In this document: positions 24,352 to 36,900 of the stretch, piece by piece | Layout: every line of letters begins with the position of its first letter | Position numbering within the stretch: the first letter of the stretch is position 1 | Origin: Rhynchonema sp. JSB1_4 | Lineage: Eukaryota; Nematoda; Chromadorea; Monhysterida; Xyalidae | Reading direction: 5' to 3' | DNA length: 64,000 nt | Assembly (NCBI GenBank): GCA_030248065.1 | Contig: JASAMV010000351.1 | Location: 1 to 64,000, forward strand | The notes under the pieces: model-generated | Told to the model about the DNA's origin: nothing | Database searches by the model: none | What the model saw: only the letters and a program-made list of their open reading frames with translations | Program-made: the position numbers and the translations under genes

Positions 24352-27300
24352 TGCGACGCCCTACATCAGCAGCGACTCAGCCATCCGCGAGCACTGTTGT
24401 GCCCAGTTGCCCCATGTGCTACGTGAATCACGTGTCAATCTCAATTGTGTCAACAATATCAACAAGATTTTCGGGTCGCAATGGTTGAATGACGAAGAAC
24501 TGGTACTCGGCACAAAATGCAACGGGTTGGATGCTAACTTTGTTTTGTTTTCATGAAAGCTTTATGGCTATTTGTCTGGTTCATTGCAGTTTGTACATTT
24601 GCTGTCTTCCTAATGCTGCCAAACGTCTGAGACGATTGCCACGAACCGGTCGGAAACGGGATAAATGGAGACGATTGCTCTATCGACCTGTTATAGGTTC
24701 GGTAATTTTTGGATTGATTGCGTTATTCTGATTGCATTGAAGCTGAAAATGTTTTTCGCATTCGTACATGGTGACCCACCCATGTCGCACCGAAGTCAAT
24801 TTTATCTGGCCCAATCTGACAGAGCTGCATTCAAAAAGCAAACAACAATTCCACATGTAAAACTGATTGGCAGAGCAGCTCATAGTCTGGCTAGCAGCTG
24901 ATCCTGAACAACACGTCTTGCACGTAATTCAATACAGTTTGATGCCAAGTGTTCTGAAAAAAGTTCCATTAATGTGCACAGGTGACGACGACCCGGACGC
25001 CACACCACCGTTGTACCAGTGCGCGTCCGGTGAAACATTAGTTCGTGTGCCACAACTGAAATGCAGTCAGAATTCAACGTGCGGCGTGTTTGGGTTTTGT
25101 TTTTATTTTCATCTGAAAGGCAAATTTTATTATTGTTATTTTTTGTTTGTTTGTTTTGTTCAGCTGGAATACGGGAGGCGAAGACGACACGGGTGCCAGC
25201 TCGAATTGTGGCATTCACGCAGTGAAAATCAATCCGTCGGGCACTATGCTGGCCACCGGTTGGTTGTGATGTGCACATAGTGAACGTAGTATGCCTGGAG
25301 TAATGGCTGGTTGCGAGGGTTTGTACAGTCCGAGCACAACCTAAACCGTTGATGACTACTTCCATCATCTGCAGCTTTAATTACAAGTTAAAAGAAGTAG
25401 AAATGTTTTCCTTGGTTTAGATTCCTCACTGACAGGGAATGAGAAAGCGTCCGACTGCGATATTGGTGTCAGAGCAGACCAACAAGTAAATTAAATAGAA
25501 TCCGTACTAACAACTGTTGCAGGGGCCGAGCATCCGTCCGATTTAGCGTTGTACACCTTGCCCGACTTCCGGCCAATCACCGTTGGCGAACGGGCGCACG
25601 CTGATTGGATGTTCGACTTCGTATGGCTAGGTGGCCGGAGTCTGGCTTGATACTTTCTTTATATGAGTAAGCAGGTAGACTTTAGTGATGTTTCGCATAG
25701 ATGACCAGATCGGTATGTCCGGGTCACGTGACGGGTCGATGGCGATCTGGCACTTTGATGGCGATCGATTGCTGGACGAAACACACAGACGTGCGTGCAG
25801 ACACGTGCCCATCATGGAGGTGGGTGGATGCGATTGGTGCTGTTGTGATTGATGAGCAAATTACTGTTGTCGCAACTCGAACTCTCTGTATAGAGGTGCA
25901 CCACCACTACAGTTCACCAATCACATGACAGGTGCGCGACGCGCATTTCTACGGCACGCCGGCAGCGCAACGCTACGTGACGAGCGAGCCGCGCAAACGT
26001 GTGTTCGATGCCAACTTTTCGCGTGTTCGTGCGTTGTCATTCAGTGACGCACGACGACAGGTGGTGGCCACGTCGCTCAACAATCGATTGTGTGCTGTCG
26101 ATGTGATGACGTTGAATATGGTGAGCTCAACGGGCGTACGAACATATCTTTCAGACATAATTGATGCAAAATAGTCAAATATATTTTCTGTCAAGAAAAT
26201 TTGGATCGCCAGTGCGAATTACGGATAGATTTTTCAAATATGTTTGTGATACGTGGCGTCCATAGTTTCATTAGAAAAGCACGGATTTGCTTGTTTGTTT
26301 TCGAAATTAAAGAATCGTTTTTCAGAAACAAATTGTCGACCTGCCTAATTACCGTGAAATGGTGTGTGCGTGTCATAATGATGATTGCTCGGTGAGTTAA
26401 ATGTAGATTCGAATGACGTCGCGCTATAGTTTATACGCTTCCCACGTTTGCTGCACAGCAGACACCCAGCCATGTGCGTCTGCAGGAATTACAGGCACTT
26501 GCTTTGACAACAGTAGCATTAACATAACTATGTTGTGATGAGATCAGTTGCATGACACGTATGACATCGCAAGAGCCCATAATAACTTGAAAGCAACATT
26601 ATCCGTCTGATCTTCCCACGGCCACACAGGTGCTGGCAGTCGGGTCCAAGCTGCATCTGGCATTCTTCGATGACCGTGATCTGAATGTTACAATGGACGT
26701 GCCACTGCCCAGCAATGAACCACATCAACACGAGCGATTGATGCCTGCACATGCACGCATGATGATCGGTGGGTGGGGGCGGGCAGACTACAGTCTGTCC
26801 TCTTTATAATGGCGTGATTGCGACTGTCATTTTGTCTCAGTGTACGCATCAGAGTTCTTGCAACTGGAGGTTCGCGGTAAATCAGGGATTAACATGTCGT
26901 TCAATAATATTCAGTGTGGGCTTTTAGTGCTCTGGTGAAATCAATACATGGACTGTATTAGAGGATATCAATAAAGAGGATGGACTGTAATTGAAATTCT
27001 GCACCTATAGTGATCTCAAGCATGCCCCCATGCATTCAGATGACCGTACGGGTGTGCGTTCAGTGTCCTGGCGTGGTCCCCTCGTCACCATCGGTACCGG
27101 CACCAGTGACCTTTTGTTCTTCGATGTTCGAGCACACAAGTTTCTGCCGTGCACTGGAAGGGGATGTAAACGCGATCTCGTGCTCACTGCTATGGATCCG
27201 TGGAGGGTTGGTGATTAGTTGCGGATCGGAAAGTGTCTGGTACTGGTACCTTGGATATTTTTTCATGAAACAACCGATAGGGAAGCCAAAACAGCCCTGA

Positions 27301-27731
27301 AAATTTTATGTAAGCCATAGGCATTTGGTATGAACGAAATTTCAACAAGGTGCGATTGGCCGATTGACGGGGTCCAGCCGGTTTTGAGTGGGCAGCAAAC
27401 TGGCTCGTGTCATACATATCATGCGATCTGTTTGTTCATGTGACTTCAACCAAGGCACCCCAAACCAACCTTGCACGATTTAGCACAACCCGCTGCTGCC
27501 AAAATGCCCAATCCCACACGGTTGTCAGCAAAAGGCATAATTGCTGCCACTGCCTCTGCGTCCAGACTAAATGTTCTGTTATTGCTAATGTTGCAGCGTT
27601 TCGACGAAATGGCCACAACATCCACGGCCATCTACACGCATTGCTATGACCAGAATGGGACTCGCATCTTCACTGGTGGCGGCCCGATAACGGCATCGGT
27701 CCAGGGCAGTTATGCTGCTTTGTGGCAATAA
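24352..27731 (+). CDS. DCAF12: DDB1- and CUL4-associated factor 12, WD40 protein (5' end not resolved)
   Basis: DCAF12 is a substrate receptor of CRL4 ubiquitin ligases and recognises C-terminal degrons. Identified exons: 24352-24535 (KIFGSQWLNDEELVLGTKCN), from about 24590 (continuing YICCLPNAAK), about 24982 and about 25165-25259 (CGIHAVKINPSGTMLATG), 25524-25620 (LALYTLPDFRPI, HADWMFDF), 25700-25818 (GMSGSRDGSMAIWHFDGD), 25932-26120 (RALSFSDARRQVVATSLNNR), about 26325-26390 (LPNYREMVCACHNDDCS), from 26631 (VLAVGSKLHLAFFDDRD), from 27020 (GVRSVSWRGPLVTIGTGTSD) and 27597-27731 (AIYTHCYDQNGTRIFTGGGP, ending YAALWQ). The order and spacing of these blocks match the vertebrate protein throughout the beta-propeller. 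The N-terminal exon or exons upstream were not identified with confidence. Confidence 0.92.
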
Positions 27732-27807
27732 AAATGGACATTTCTATATTTATTGGGCTGCTGGTACAAATAAGTTGTGACCTGTATGTATGGAGTGTGA
27801 AGAAACG

Positions 27808-28904
27808 CAGACATTCACAAATATATGTAATATATGTAATTTGTTACATATATTATTTTGGGAGTTACATATATTATTTTAATATATGTACCGAATATAT
27901 GTACCAAATTTTTTTGAAAACTCGGCAGCCCCCCTAAATTTCTGGAAAACTTCAATGTTGAAAAACGCATTTTTACACATGTTAACGGTTGACGCACACT
28001 GTCACCCCGCTGCAGTGTGTTGACCGACCCCGGCCAACACTACGTCATGAGTGTGCTTTTGCCAGCAGGTACTTTAAGTGCAGGGGTGGTGGGGCACACC
28101 GCCCCGATCCCTTTAGCGCGTATCATGTGCATCATATTCCACTCAGTGTAGTTCCTGGGGCCTGGGGGCAGTGCTGTGGCTGGGGGAGGGGGTCCCCCAG
28201 AGGTGCCCTACCCGCCCGCCCCGACCTGGTACACTACCCCCCAACCCGCCCCACTCTGGTAGGTTTGGTTGGTACCCTACCCGCCCCGATTTTTTCCCTC
28301 AAAATGCCCAATTTTTGGTTAAAAATGCCCAAATTTCGGCTGAAAACCCTTAAAAGTGCAAAAAATTGACGCGCTGCGCGCGATATACGTGTATGTACTT
28401 TATAGCACTTAAAGGCACCCGAAAAAAACTTGTACAGTATGTACCCTACCTGCCCCGAAAAATCTCCCCCTCCGCCCAAACTGAGTTCCCATAATTCCAG
28501 GTCAGGTACACTACCCCAACCACTCGCCAAAGTAGCCATAGCACTGCTGGGAGGACCCCCTCCATGACGACAGTTATGAATGAACTATTGGAACTTGAGC
28601 TGAGGTTCTGATGTGGATGTGGTGTGATGGTGTCAGTCGGCGATCGGCGTCAGCCAACTTGATGATATGTATATGCGCATGCGCAAACAGCATTGCAGAA
28701 AACAGAATTGTGCATTCCAAAATGTGAAAAACGCCTCAAGTGGGCGGAAACAAACGACACAATGATGTTTAGTGACACTTTCGATGCCTACCAAAAAAAC
28801 TGGGCAACCCCCCTTTTTTGCGGGTAAAAAAATCGGCAACCCCTCTATTTTTTCCAATGCCAAAAAAATGGTACATATATTATTTTGGCTCCCGTGAATG
28901 TCTG
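27808..28904. mobile_element. hAT-like non-autonomous transposon, 1.1 kb
   Basis: The element begins CAGACATTCAC and ends with its exact inverse GTGAATGTCTG. Both sides carry the same 8-bp sequence AAGAAACG (27800-27807 and 28905-28912). An 8-bp target duplication with short inverted ends beginning CAG is typical of the hAT superfamily. Sub-terminal ACATATATTATTTTGG copies occur at both ends. The interior is C-rich with repeated CCCTACCCGCCCCGA and GGCAACCCCCC phrases and has no transposase frame. It sits 77 bp behind the DCAF12 stop codon, so it lies in or next to that 3' UTR. Confidence 0.8.
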
Positions 28905-29113
28905 AAGAAACGTGCTTTCATATATAGATAGCCTGAGCGACATTTTCTTGATTGGTGACTGGAACCATCTGTACATTTCTGCGCAACGTGAATAAAAAAT
29001 TCGTCGGATCAGATGTGAATAAAATCAATTTCTTCAAAGTCATTTTCCATCAACTCTTAACTGAATTTCAAATTTTCACAACAAACCAACCGAAACAATC
29101 CCAGCCCAACATC

Positions 29114-32100
29114 ATGCATCCACCAACAATGCAACTGATTGGCTTCGTGCTGCTATTTCCAATGACAATCACATCGACTGAAAGTAAATAAAATAAGTTT
29201 GTCTAATTCTATAATTTTTTCACCAATTTTCCCTATGCTTGAGCATAGTCCTATATTAAGGCATTTTTGCTGGAATTGGTATGTTTGCTGCTTGCAAAAA
29301 TACGGGACGTCCAAAAGTCAGGGATTTTTGCAATTGTGACCGACGCCTCTGGCTTATTTTTAGGCTTTGGTTTAGGCCTGACCCTGAATCAAAGTCTGGA
29401 AAACCTGACGCGTGCTCTTGAGTGGAAAAATTGGAGAATTAGTCGAACGTAGTAAAATACCAACCTCTTTCAGTCGTTCTCATTCAGAACACGGGGATGA
29501 ATGTATTATTGCACGAAACTTACAGAAAAATGCGGCCAATCGAAAATCGCCCCTGATGTTTCAAGACTGGAAGACGCGGATTACATGAATGCGATACAAG
29601 AGCTGAGCTCGGACCCAGACTCGTTGATATACTGTGCGTTACATGATAGTTTAGCATCAGGATACCGTCATTTGGTGACACGTGGCCATAGAACAGCAGG
29701 ACTGCTGTTGCAGACGGCCAAGAGGCGAAAGCACACAGCTGGCCGTGGATGGTGTACATTGTGACGTGGTGGCCCCCACAGCTGGACAATGCCACTGGCA
29801 AATTCATTCACCCGACACATGTGTGTGGCGGAGTGGTGATTGACGCACATCACGTGCTCACTGGCGGTCCATGCATGGGGTTGGTATTGACAAAAATGTA
29901 AACCAAAACTAACTGTATGACAATGGCAGTTTCCTGTGAGCCGTGATCGAAATTGTGACTTTTTTTACTTTGAGTATGAATTTACGGATGCCACTAATTT
30001 CGATGACGCTAAACGCTTTTGTCTCCTACAGTATTATGTACGCATGTGCAGGTATGGGAACTTGAGCGCCGTGTCGGTGTACTTTGGCGTGCACACAGTG
30101 ACCCCGGACTTGTCGAATGGAGTGCATCCGATCGCCACCTACTGGCCGACCAAGCGAATCAGAGCCAACATTGGCGGTCGGTGACTCATTCGTGTCCACA
30201 GACAGTTCAATTGCGTCCCGCGACACAGATTCGCATGTCGTATGGTCCCAAGCACAAACCGCCTGGGGCTGTGTCGCCACTTGCTCCCTGCTGATTGTGC
30301 TCAGACTTTCGCTTAGGCTTAGCACCAAGAATTGCACGCCTAAACCTAAAAGATCGCAAATACTGCGGCGGCAGCGATCTGGCCACTTCCCAAAATCAGT
30401 AGCCAACGTCGATTTCAGTGATGAAATTCGCCGATGCGATTGAATTCACAGAGCGCGTACAACCAGTGTGTTTACCGAATGCATCAGTGACACCCGGCAT
30501 CGTCTGCATTGGCGCCGGCTGGGGTCAGTCCGAAAAACATCAACACGGAGGTTCGTGTGCAGATCGGGAATGACCAGGCATTTTCTGTCGTTGTAAAAAG
30601 CATTCATTGGGCAAGAAATGGGCAGATTGGACACCAAACTATCGTTCACGAATTAATTGCAGAATGCAGGGCTTTGCTTTAAAAGCTGAGTCAATCTCCG
30701 ACATTGGTACGATTTTATATGCAGACATAAGGCTTACATTCTCCATTGTGGGAAACACCATGTGTGATGAATGGTGAACGAAACCATCCAAAATATGAAG
30801 CCATTTTTAGGCACCATTTTCTTTCGCTGTAATTTTAAGCGTGCACGAGACAGTGAGATGTGCTGGACACGTCAACAAAATCTGCCAACAAATATGAATT
30901 ACTGTAAATTGTGCTTTTCTATTAAAGGTGCTGGTCAACAACCCTTCGACCGCGCTTGATCTTGGGGGGTCGTGTACATAAACAAAGTTTGGACATCGTG
31001 TTACTCGACCCTAATCTGGCGAGCCGATTGGTTGCTTCCTGATGTTTCACGGCCGCGTTGAAGTTTGCCCCTGGTGAAAAAAACCGAAAAAATTTGAAAT
31101 TCTGCTGTGATTCGAATAGGCTGTTTCAAAGTTTGATACTTGAGTGACAGCAACCTCCAACACTGTGGCAAAAACAGCAATGCACAATAGCTATTAAAAC
31201 GTCCGCATTGTTGAATAAAAAAATAAAAGGTTTCAGAAACCTGGTCATTTTTTGCTAGGATTTTGTACTCGTATAATTTTAAGCATCTGTGGGGAATGAA
31301 ATAAGTTGTCAATTACAAATAAAAATCCTCTAATTATCAAGTTTCTTGTTTGTGCTTCCCAGTTTTCAAAACCCAACACAGCTCACACAATGTTTACTAC
31401 AACATGCGCAAGGCAGCCATTCTCAAAGCGCACACACAACGACAACACACAGTCAGCACAGCGACAACACAGCAATGTTTCACAGCTGGCAAGCTTTGTG
31501 TGTGTGCGCATTGGAAAGGCTGCCATGCGCATGTTGTGGTAAACATTGTGTGAGCTGTGTAGGGTTTTGAAAACTGGGAAGCACAAACAAGGAACTTGAT
31601 AATTAGAGGATTTTTATTTGTAATTGACAACTTATTTCATTCACCACAGATGCTTAAAATTATGCGAGTACAAAATCCTAGCAAAAAAAATGACCAGGTT
31701 TCTGAAACCTTTTATTTTTTTATTCAACAATGCGGACGTTTCAATAGCTATTGTGCATTGCTGTTTTTGCCACAATGTTGGAGGTTGCTGTCACTCAAGT
31801 ATCAAACTTTGAAACAGCCTATTCGAGTCACAGCAGCATTTCAAATTTTTTCAGTTTTTTTCACCAGGGGCAAACTTCAACGTGGTCGTGAAACATCAGG
31901 AAGCAACCAATCGGCTCGCCAGATTAGGGTCGAGTAACACGATGTCCAAACTTTGTTTATATACACTACCCCCCTAGATCAAGCGCGGTCGAAGGGTTGT
32001 TGACCAGCAGCTTTAAAGCGAGTGCGCGCGTTGAAATTGGCCGACTTGCGCACGTTGTCCGAAACATTGTGTTGGCTGTGTTGCGGTTCAGACCACTGCA

Positions 32101-33139
32101 ATCACATTGCAGATCCTAAAAATCGCGGATCATTGAAGCAAGCCGTATTCACGGTCGCAGCGCCCGACGTGTGCAAGAAGTCGTCAGGACCGCACATGCA
32201 CACGGCCGACTGGGAATTCTGTGTGCTGCGACACGGTGAACCGCTCTCGAATCTGTGCCTTGTGAGTGACTTGTGATGTACATCAGCTGGTGGTGAAAGC
32301 TCGTTGACGGAATATTGCCACTGCTCGAATAATGTCACACAATTGCGGTTGGGTGAAGTGCACCATAATGAACAAGCGGCTTGTTTTCAAACACGGCGGT
32401 GTCTGTTTGAAACCGTGTAGATCATCATAGTCCACAGGGTGATGGCGGCGGTCCACTTTTGTGCAAAGAGGGTGACAAATGGGTGACGCATGGCGTCATG
32501 GCCGTACTGGCACAGAAGACGAAGCAATATGACCCGTCCATCCCGTGCGAACACAAGGATAACGTGGCATTCTTCACTGAGGTTACAGGGTGAACAACCT
32601 GCAATTTCCGGGCTCTCTTTTCTTCCTCTTCAGTCTGAGTGGTGCCCCCCCCCGACCAAAGTGGGAACTTGCCCGGCTCAGCGAGTCTAGTGTGCGTGCG
32701 AGGGAGAAACTGAGATTTTGCCATTCATTACTTGTAGAACGTGCATACATATCGACGTGCTTGTTCGCTTCATAAAGCCTGAATCGAACTTTCACCAATG
32801 ATAGCGAGCTACAGCTGTTTTTGCCCAACACTGTTTTGTACCGCTGCAGCTATGTATTTGGGCGCAGAACCATCTATATTTCGAACAGTTAATGGGCAGC
32901 ATATTGACAACCTTGATGTGTAATCAGAAGCAGTACCGTAGCGTTGAATATTGTAATGCTGTATAGTACACAGCTACGTCCATTCTATCCAGGTGTATCA
33001 ATTCCTGGACTGGATCGATGAACAGACGAAGAAGAAGGTGGAAGGACCATCCGGCAGTGACAAGGACTCGTCAGCTGGCAAAACGAGCATCACCGGCCTT
33101 GCACCACTGATGATGCTGATGTTGCACTGGCTGGCCTGA
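29114..33139 (+). CDS. Trypsin-fold serine protease homolog, catalytic triad lost, probable GPI anchor
   Basis: Seven exons (29114-29183, 29714-29879, 30052-30176, 30419-30550, 32011-32261, 32438-32581, 32993-33139) join in phase to 344 residues. Exon 1 encodes a signal peptide (MQLIGFVLLFPMTITST). The fold is S1/chymotrypsin: HSWPWMVYIV, CGGVVIDAHHVLTGGPC, VYFGVH, VMKFADAIEF, VQPVCLPN, CIGAGWG, GDGGGPLLC and VYQFLDWIDE. The catalytic residues are absent. The His of the usual TAAHC is Pro in TGGPC, the Asp of NDIA is Asn (Ser in an alternative splice), and the Ser of GDSGG is Gly. The usual Ile-Val activation site before NGQEA is also missing in this model. The C-terminus has a small-residue/hydrophobic end (SSAGK then LAPLMMLMLHWLA) like a GPI-attachment signal. 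Inferred role: a secreted or membrane-tethered non-enzymatic binding protein. Confidence 0.85.
30926..32012. mobile_element. Near-perfect 1.09-kb palindromic foldback element flanked by TTAA
   Basis: The ends read AGGTGCTGGTCAACAACCC on the left and, inverted, AGCTGCTGGTCAACAACCC on the right. The two halves are inverted copies of about 530 bp with only scattered differences around a centre near 31465. Flanks are TTAA on both sides (30922-30925 and 32013-32016). TTAA targets are used by piggyBac- and Kolobok-type transposases. There is no transposase, so it is non-autonomous. It sits between exons 4 and 5 of the serine protease homolog. Confidence 0.85.
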
Positions 33140-33988
33140 AACAACAAGTGATCCATTCTGACGCACAAGGGAAACAATATTGAGAAGCTGAAAAGAGATG
33201 AAATTCATTTCACTATCAGTTGACTAAAAAATGCAAGCCATACACTATTTGATTGACGGAACATCGGACCTTGGCCTGATAACATATAGTAATGTACACC
33301 ACATTCAATGAATCAGTGATCGACCTTTGACGCTTCAACACAACTGCCATAATGATCCATGACCATGACACGGTCTGATTTCTCCCATGCTCCTCTCTTG
33401 GAATCTCTGACGCTAAACTGACCACCTACATACATACATAAATATACCTCCTCCGCATGTTCACCCATTCGGATGTAAAATCAAAAGCCTCCAATATCCT
33501 GATTCAAACTGAACCCTAATGCTCCTGAATAAAATTTCGATCAGCAAGAGATGCGTGTCCGTGTGATCGTAGCTGGTTGTTGTGCCGCAAGAAGACAGAA
33601 CAGTTGTCGTGCGGTTTCAACAATAACAATAAAGCCCCATATCCTTTGGGGCACCTGTCCCTTGGGATCCAACCCGAAAGGTCGTAAACAACAACAGTGG
33701 GTGCACACAACAAGCATACGCGTGGGTCAGTTTTGTTTGGCTGATTGGCTGATGCACTTTCTGTTTTGATGTTGGTCAGCCTTGTTTCTCGTTCCGCAGG
33801 ATGATCAATCTTGCTTTGACCATTATCAATGTGTTCGTCCTGGTCACAATTTTCTATTACACTGTTGGATTTTTTAAGCTATATGTTTTAAGGCTGAGAA
33901 ACTACATACTGTATGTACATATGTACACCCCACATAATTGCATTCAAGATTCCTCCGCACTTAAACCAACTTTCTGAAGGAAAGAAAA
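33140..33988. other. Spacer between protease homolog and SLC6 gene
   Basis: No exon is evident. AATAAA-like signals occur at about 33528 (GAATAAAATTTCG) and 33630 (CAATAAAGCCCC), downstream of the protease stop codon. The region just before 33989 should hold the SLC6 promoter and 5' UTR, but no clear TATA or initiator stands out. Confidence 0.5.
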
Positions 33989-36900
33989 ATGCCGGACGTT
34001 AACACTCATGTTTCAAACCATTCCGACCCCGAATATTCGCATCCCAACTCAAGCAGCACGATTAACACCAAATCATTGGATATCTACGGTATGAATGAAT
34101 TGCCAGTTTTTCATATTCTTATTCTGTTTTTTCTCGATTTGTTTCGCATTGTATCCTGGTTGTTTGTCCGTGACAAGTTTGCATTTATGCATTGTGATGG
34201 AGCATTGAAGAAATTTTTGGTTCAAGTTCGCTGGGCTGGGCGGAAGTCGCCATTTATACTGTATACATGTGTACACAACCGTTTAGTAATCGAGCTCGCG
34301 CAAAGCCATAGTTTCAAACCGGTATTCTGTTGGCGTATAAGCTTTCCAGCGATCTTGATTCCTTTTCGCGTTCGTTCTGCGCAGAATATTCCTAGTTGAG
34401 TGCCATGGGGGAGGCTAACGTGGCCACGTCACATTGCCAAGTTGCTCTCTGCGGCCCAATAAAAAAAACTAAAGCATTTTGTGGATGACTGGTCTTTATA
34501 GTTTAGGTCTACTTGAACTGGCACAGAACCGTCGCTGAGTGCTTACGTTAGGACACAACTTGAGTGCACTTTTGCAAAACACGAAAAGTTGGTCAACTTG
34601 CGAAAGCGTGCCTAACTATGTATTAATACATTACCTATACCGCCTTCCATTCCCATTGCAGACAGCATTTTGCCGCTAACCGGTGGCTTACGAGGCAGCA
34701 GCTATGACGACAGCAGTGACACTTTTCACGTGAGTTTCATACGTTTTTCTGCTGTCTGGCCCAAATCTGACTATGGGTTTGTTTTGGGCCAATATACAGC
34801 GCACGGCAGGCTAGTTACCGCCTGGCTTTCACGCAGAAAAGCGATTGCGAATTGACTCCCAGTCGCTTGAATGCGTGAAAGAGGATTTATTCACAATCTT
34901 TTTTCTGTCACATTCCCAGTGCGTGAAGAATATTTGCCGCGTCGTTTCCCAGGAACTCCCTACACAACCTCGATCACAGTTTTTGATCACAAACTTTTCA
35001 TGCTTGAATGAACTCAATAAAGCCTTAGCACACTTCAAAGTTTAGATCTGATATATTGAGGTACAATGAGGTACAATACATAATGTCCCTATTATGCAAA
35101 TGGGAACGTAAACATACATAGTTAGGTACACGTGCTTGAACACAAACATGGGGGCCGATGGCTTAATGAGCTCTCCATGGCCCTTTATGTCGTTTTTGTG
35201 CCATGATGATGCTACATTTTTTTCAAAAATGCGTGGAGAGAGCAAAGGGTTGAGGCATGCTCGTTGAGCATGAACTTGCAATGACGTCGTCTAACGTCAT
35301 GATGAAAACTGTGCATCGGATTTAATCCAAGGTCGACCATTGGCTGTCATCGCACCAAAAAATCTTTTGTGAACAAAAATTTGCTCGCATCTTCTGCAAC
35401 TGAAACTCAGGTCCTTCGCCTGACCGGGCATTGCTGTATTATACAATAGGCTGTGTAATCTTTGGTTTGAAGTACGAAAAAAGTGCGACGGTGTTCATGT
35501 TTTGCATTATTATACATTTCGATCATGAAAAGATCGCAAGATTCTAAACAAGCACTGGATTAACATGACATCGGATTATACACTTTCGCTTGACCAATAT
35601 TTGAATCCGCTACTATTGGTCGCACAATGACCATATAAGAATTCATGAAAATCAATCCTGATTTTCACGTTCAGTCACTCTTAACCACTGTGCTATTTGT
35701 GATTCTCACAAAACATTTTCAGCTGAAAATAATCTAGCAGATCAATCACGTTGCCGCAGGCCTGAAACATTCTCTTTACTACGTGTTTTGTGTGTGATCG
35801 CGCAACGCAACGTCATTGCCCCGTCACTAGCCTGCTTTGCGATTCAGGAAAAAAATTTGACCAATTCTTATAAAGTCATTGTGCGACCAATACTGTATAT
35901 GTATGTAAGTATCAAGCTGAAAGCCAGATTTTTTCCGGTCCATATCCACTCAAAAAAATGGGAGGATGTCCTCTTGTGTTGTCATTCACTTACCATCACG
36001 GGTAGTAAATGTTGCCGTGCATAAAACAAGGTCTCCTGCTGATCCTATTATGGAGGTTCGCACCGTGCTGCGATTGTTGTCTCTTGTATTGTATCATTAC
36101 TAGCCTGCACCAGTTGTGCCAACGTCACACAACACACAACCATTCACAGAACACCGACTCAATTTTGACGCACGACTGGTATTATAGGTAGCACATGCTG
36201 CTGATGTATATATAGTGAGTGTCATGTGCAGCACACTTAACCCGCGCTCTGAGTTGGGTTGGGTTGGAGGTTGGAGCATGAAGCTTCATATAACTTCCTC
36301 AGATTCGTTGAAACCTTTGAGTTCCGTAATATTTTTCTCATTTTCCCGCAATAATTTTCTTATTTGGTGCACGTACATGAGTGTCCGTGTGGTACACGGT
36401 ATGTGTTTCTTATAATAGGATATTCTTATAACAATATATTAAGACAGGCTTGCGAACAACTGACGATAACCTGGTAAACAGCTCTACATGTAATGCTTCG
36501 GTTCTCGCTCGTGGTTAGAAACCACGTGACCCATAAGGGCACCTGAACAAACTTCAGTTCCTGTGCGTGCCTGATTGGGTTCATTATAGGAAAGTCAACT
36601 GGGTCGAATTCAAAAAAGCCAAGAAACCGTCATGTGAATTGATAGAGTTTTTGTCCCAGTGGCGTCATCACTGGCGATCTCTTGTTTTGTTTCAATTTCA
36701 TTTTCTAGCATTTATGATATTCATGTTTTTGCCTTGTCAAAGTTCCAATATCCACCAATCACATTACCTGCGGTCGACGTGATTTTTGCCAAGGAAATTT
36801 TCACCGTCTGCCGGTGGTCCAATAATGTCTGAAAGGTCATTATCACACACGGTCCACATTGATGTGCATTTCGATGATAACGCAGTGTACCTACTGTATG

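Noticed and set aside
29475..29700. An extra exon of the protease homolog
   Set aside because: Open frames here meet stops in each phase, and joining exon 1 directly to 29714 keeps the frame throughout.
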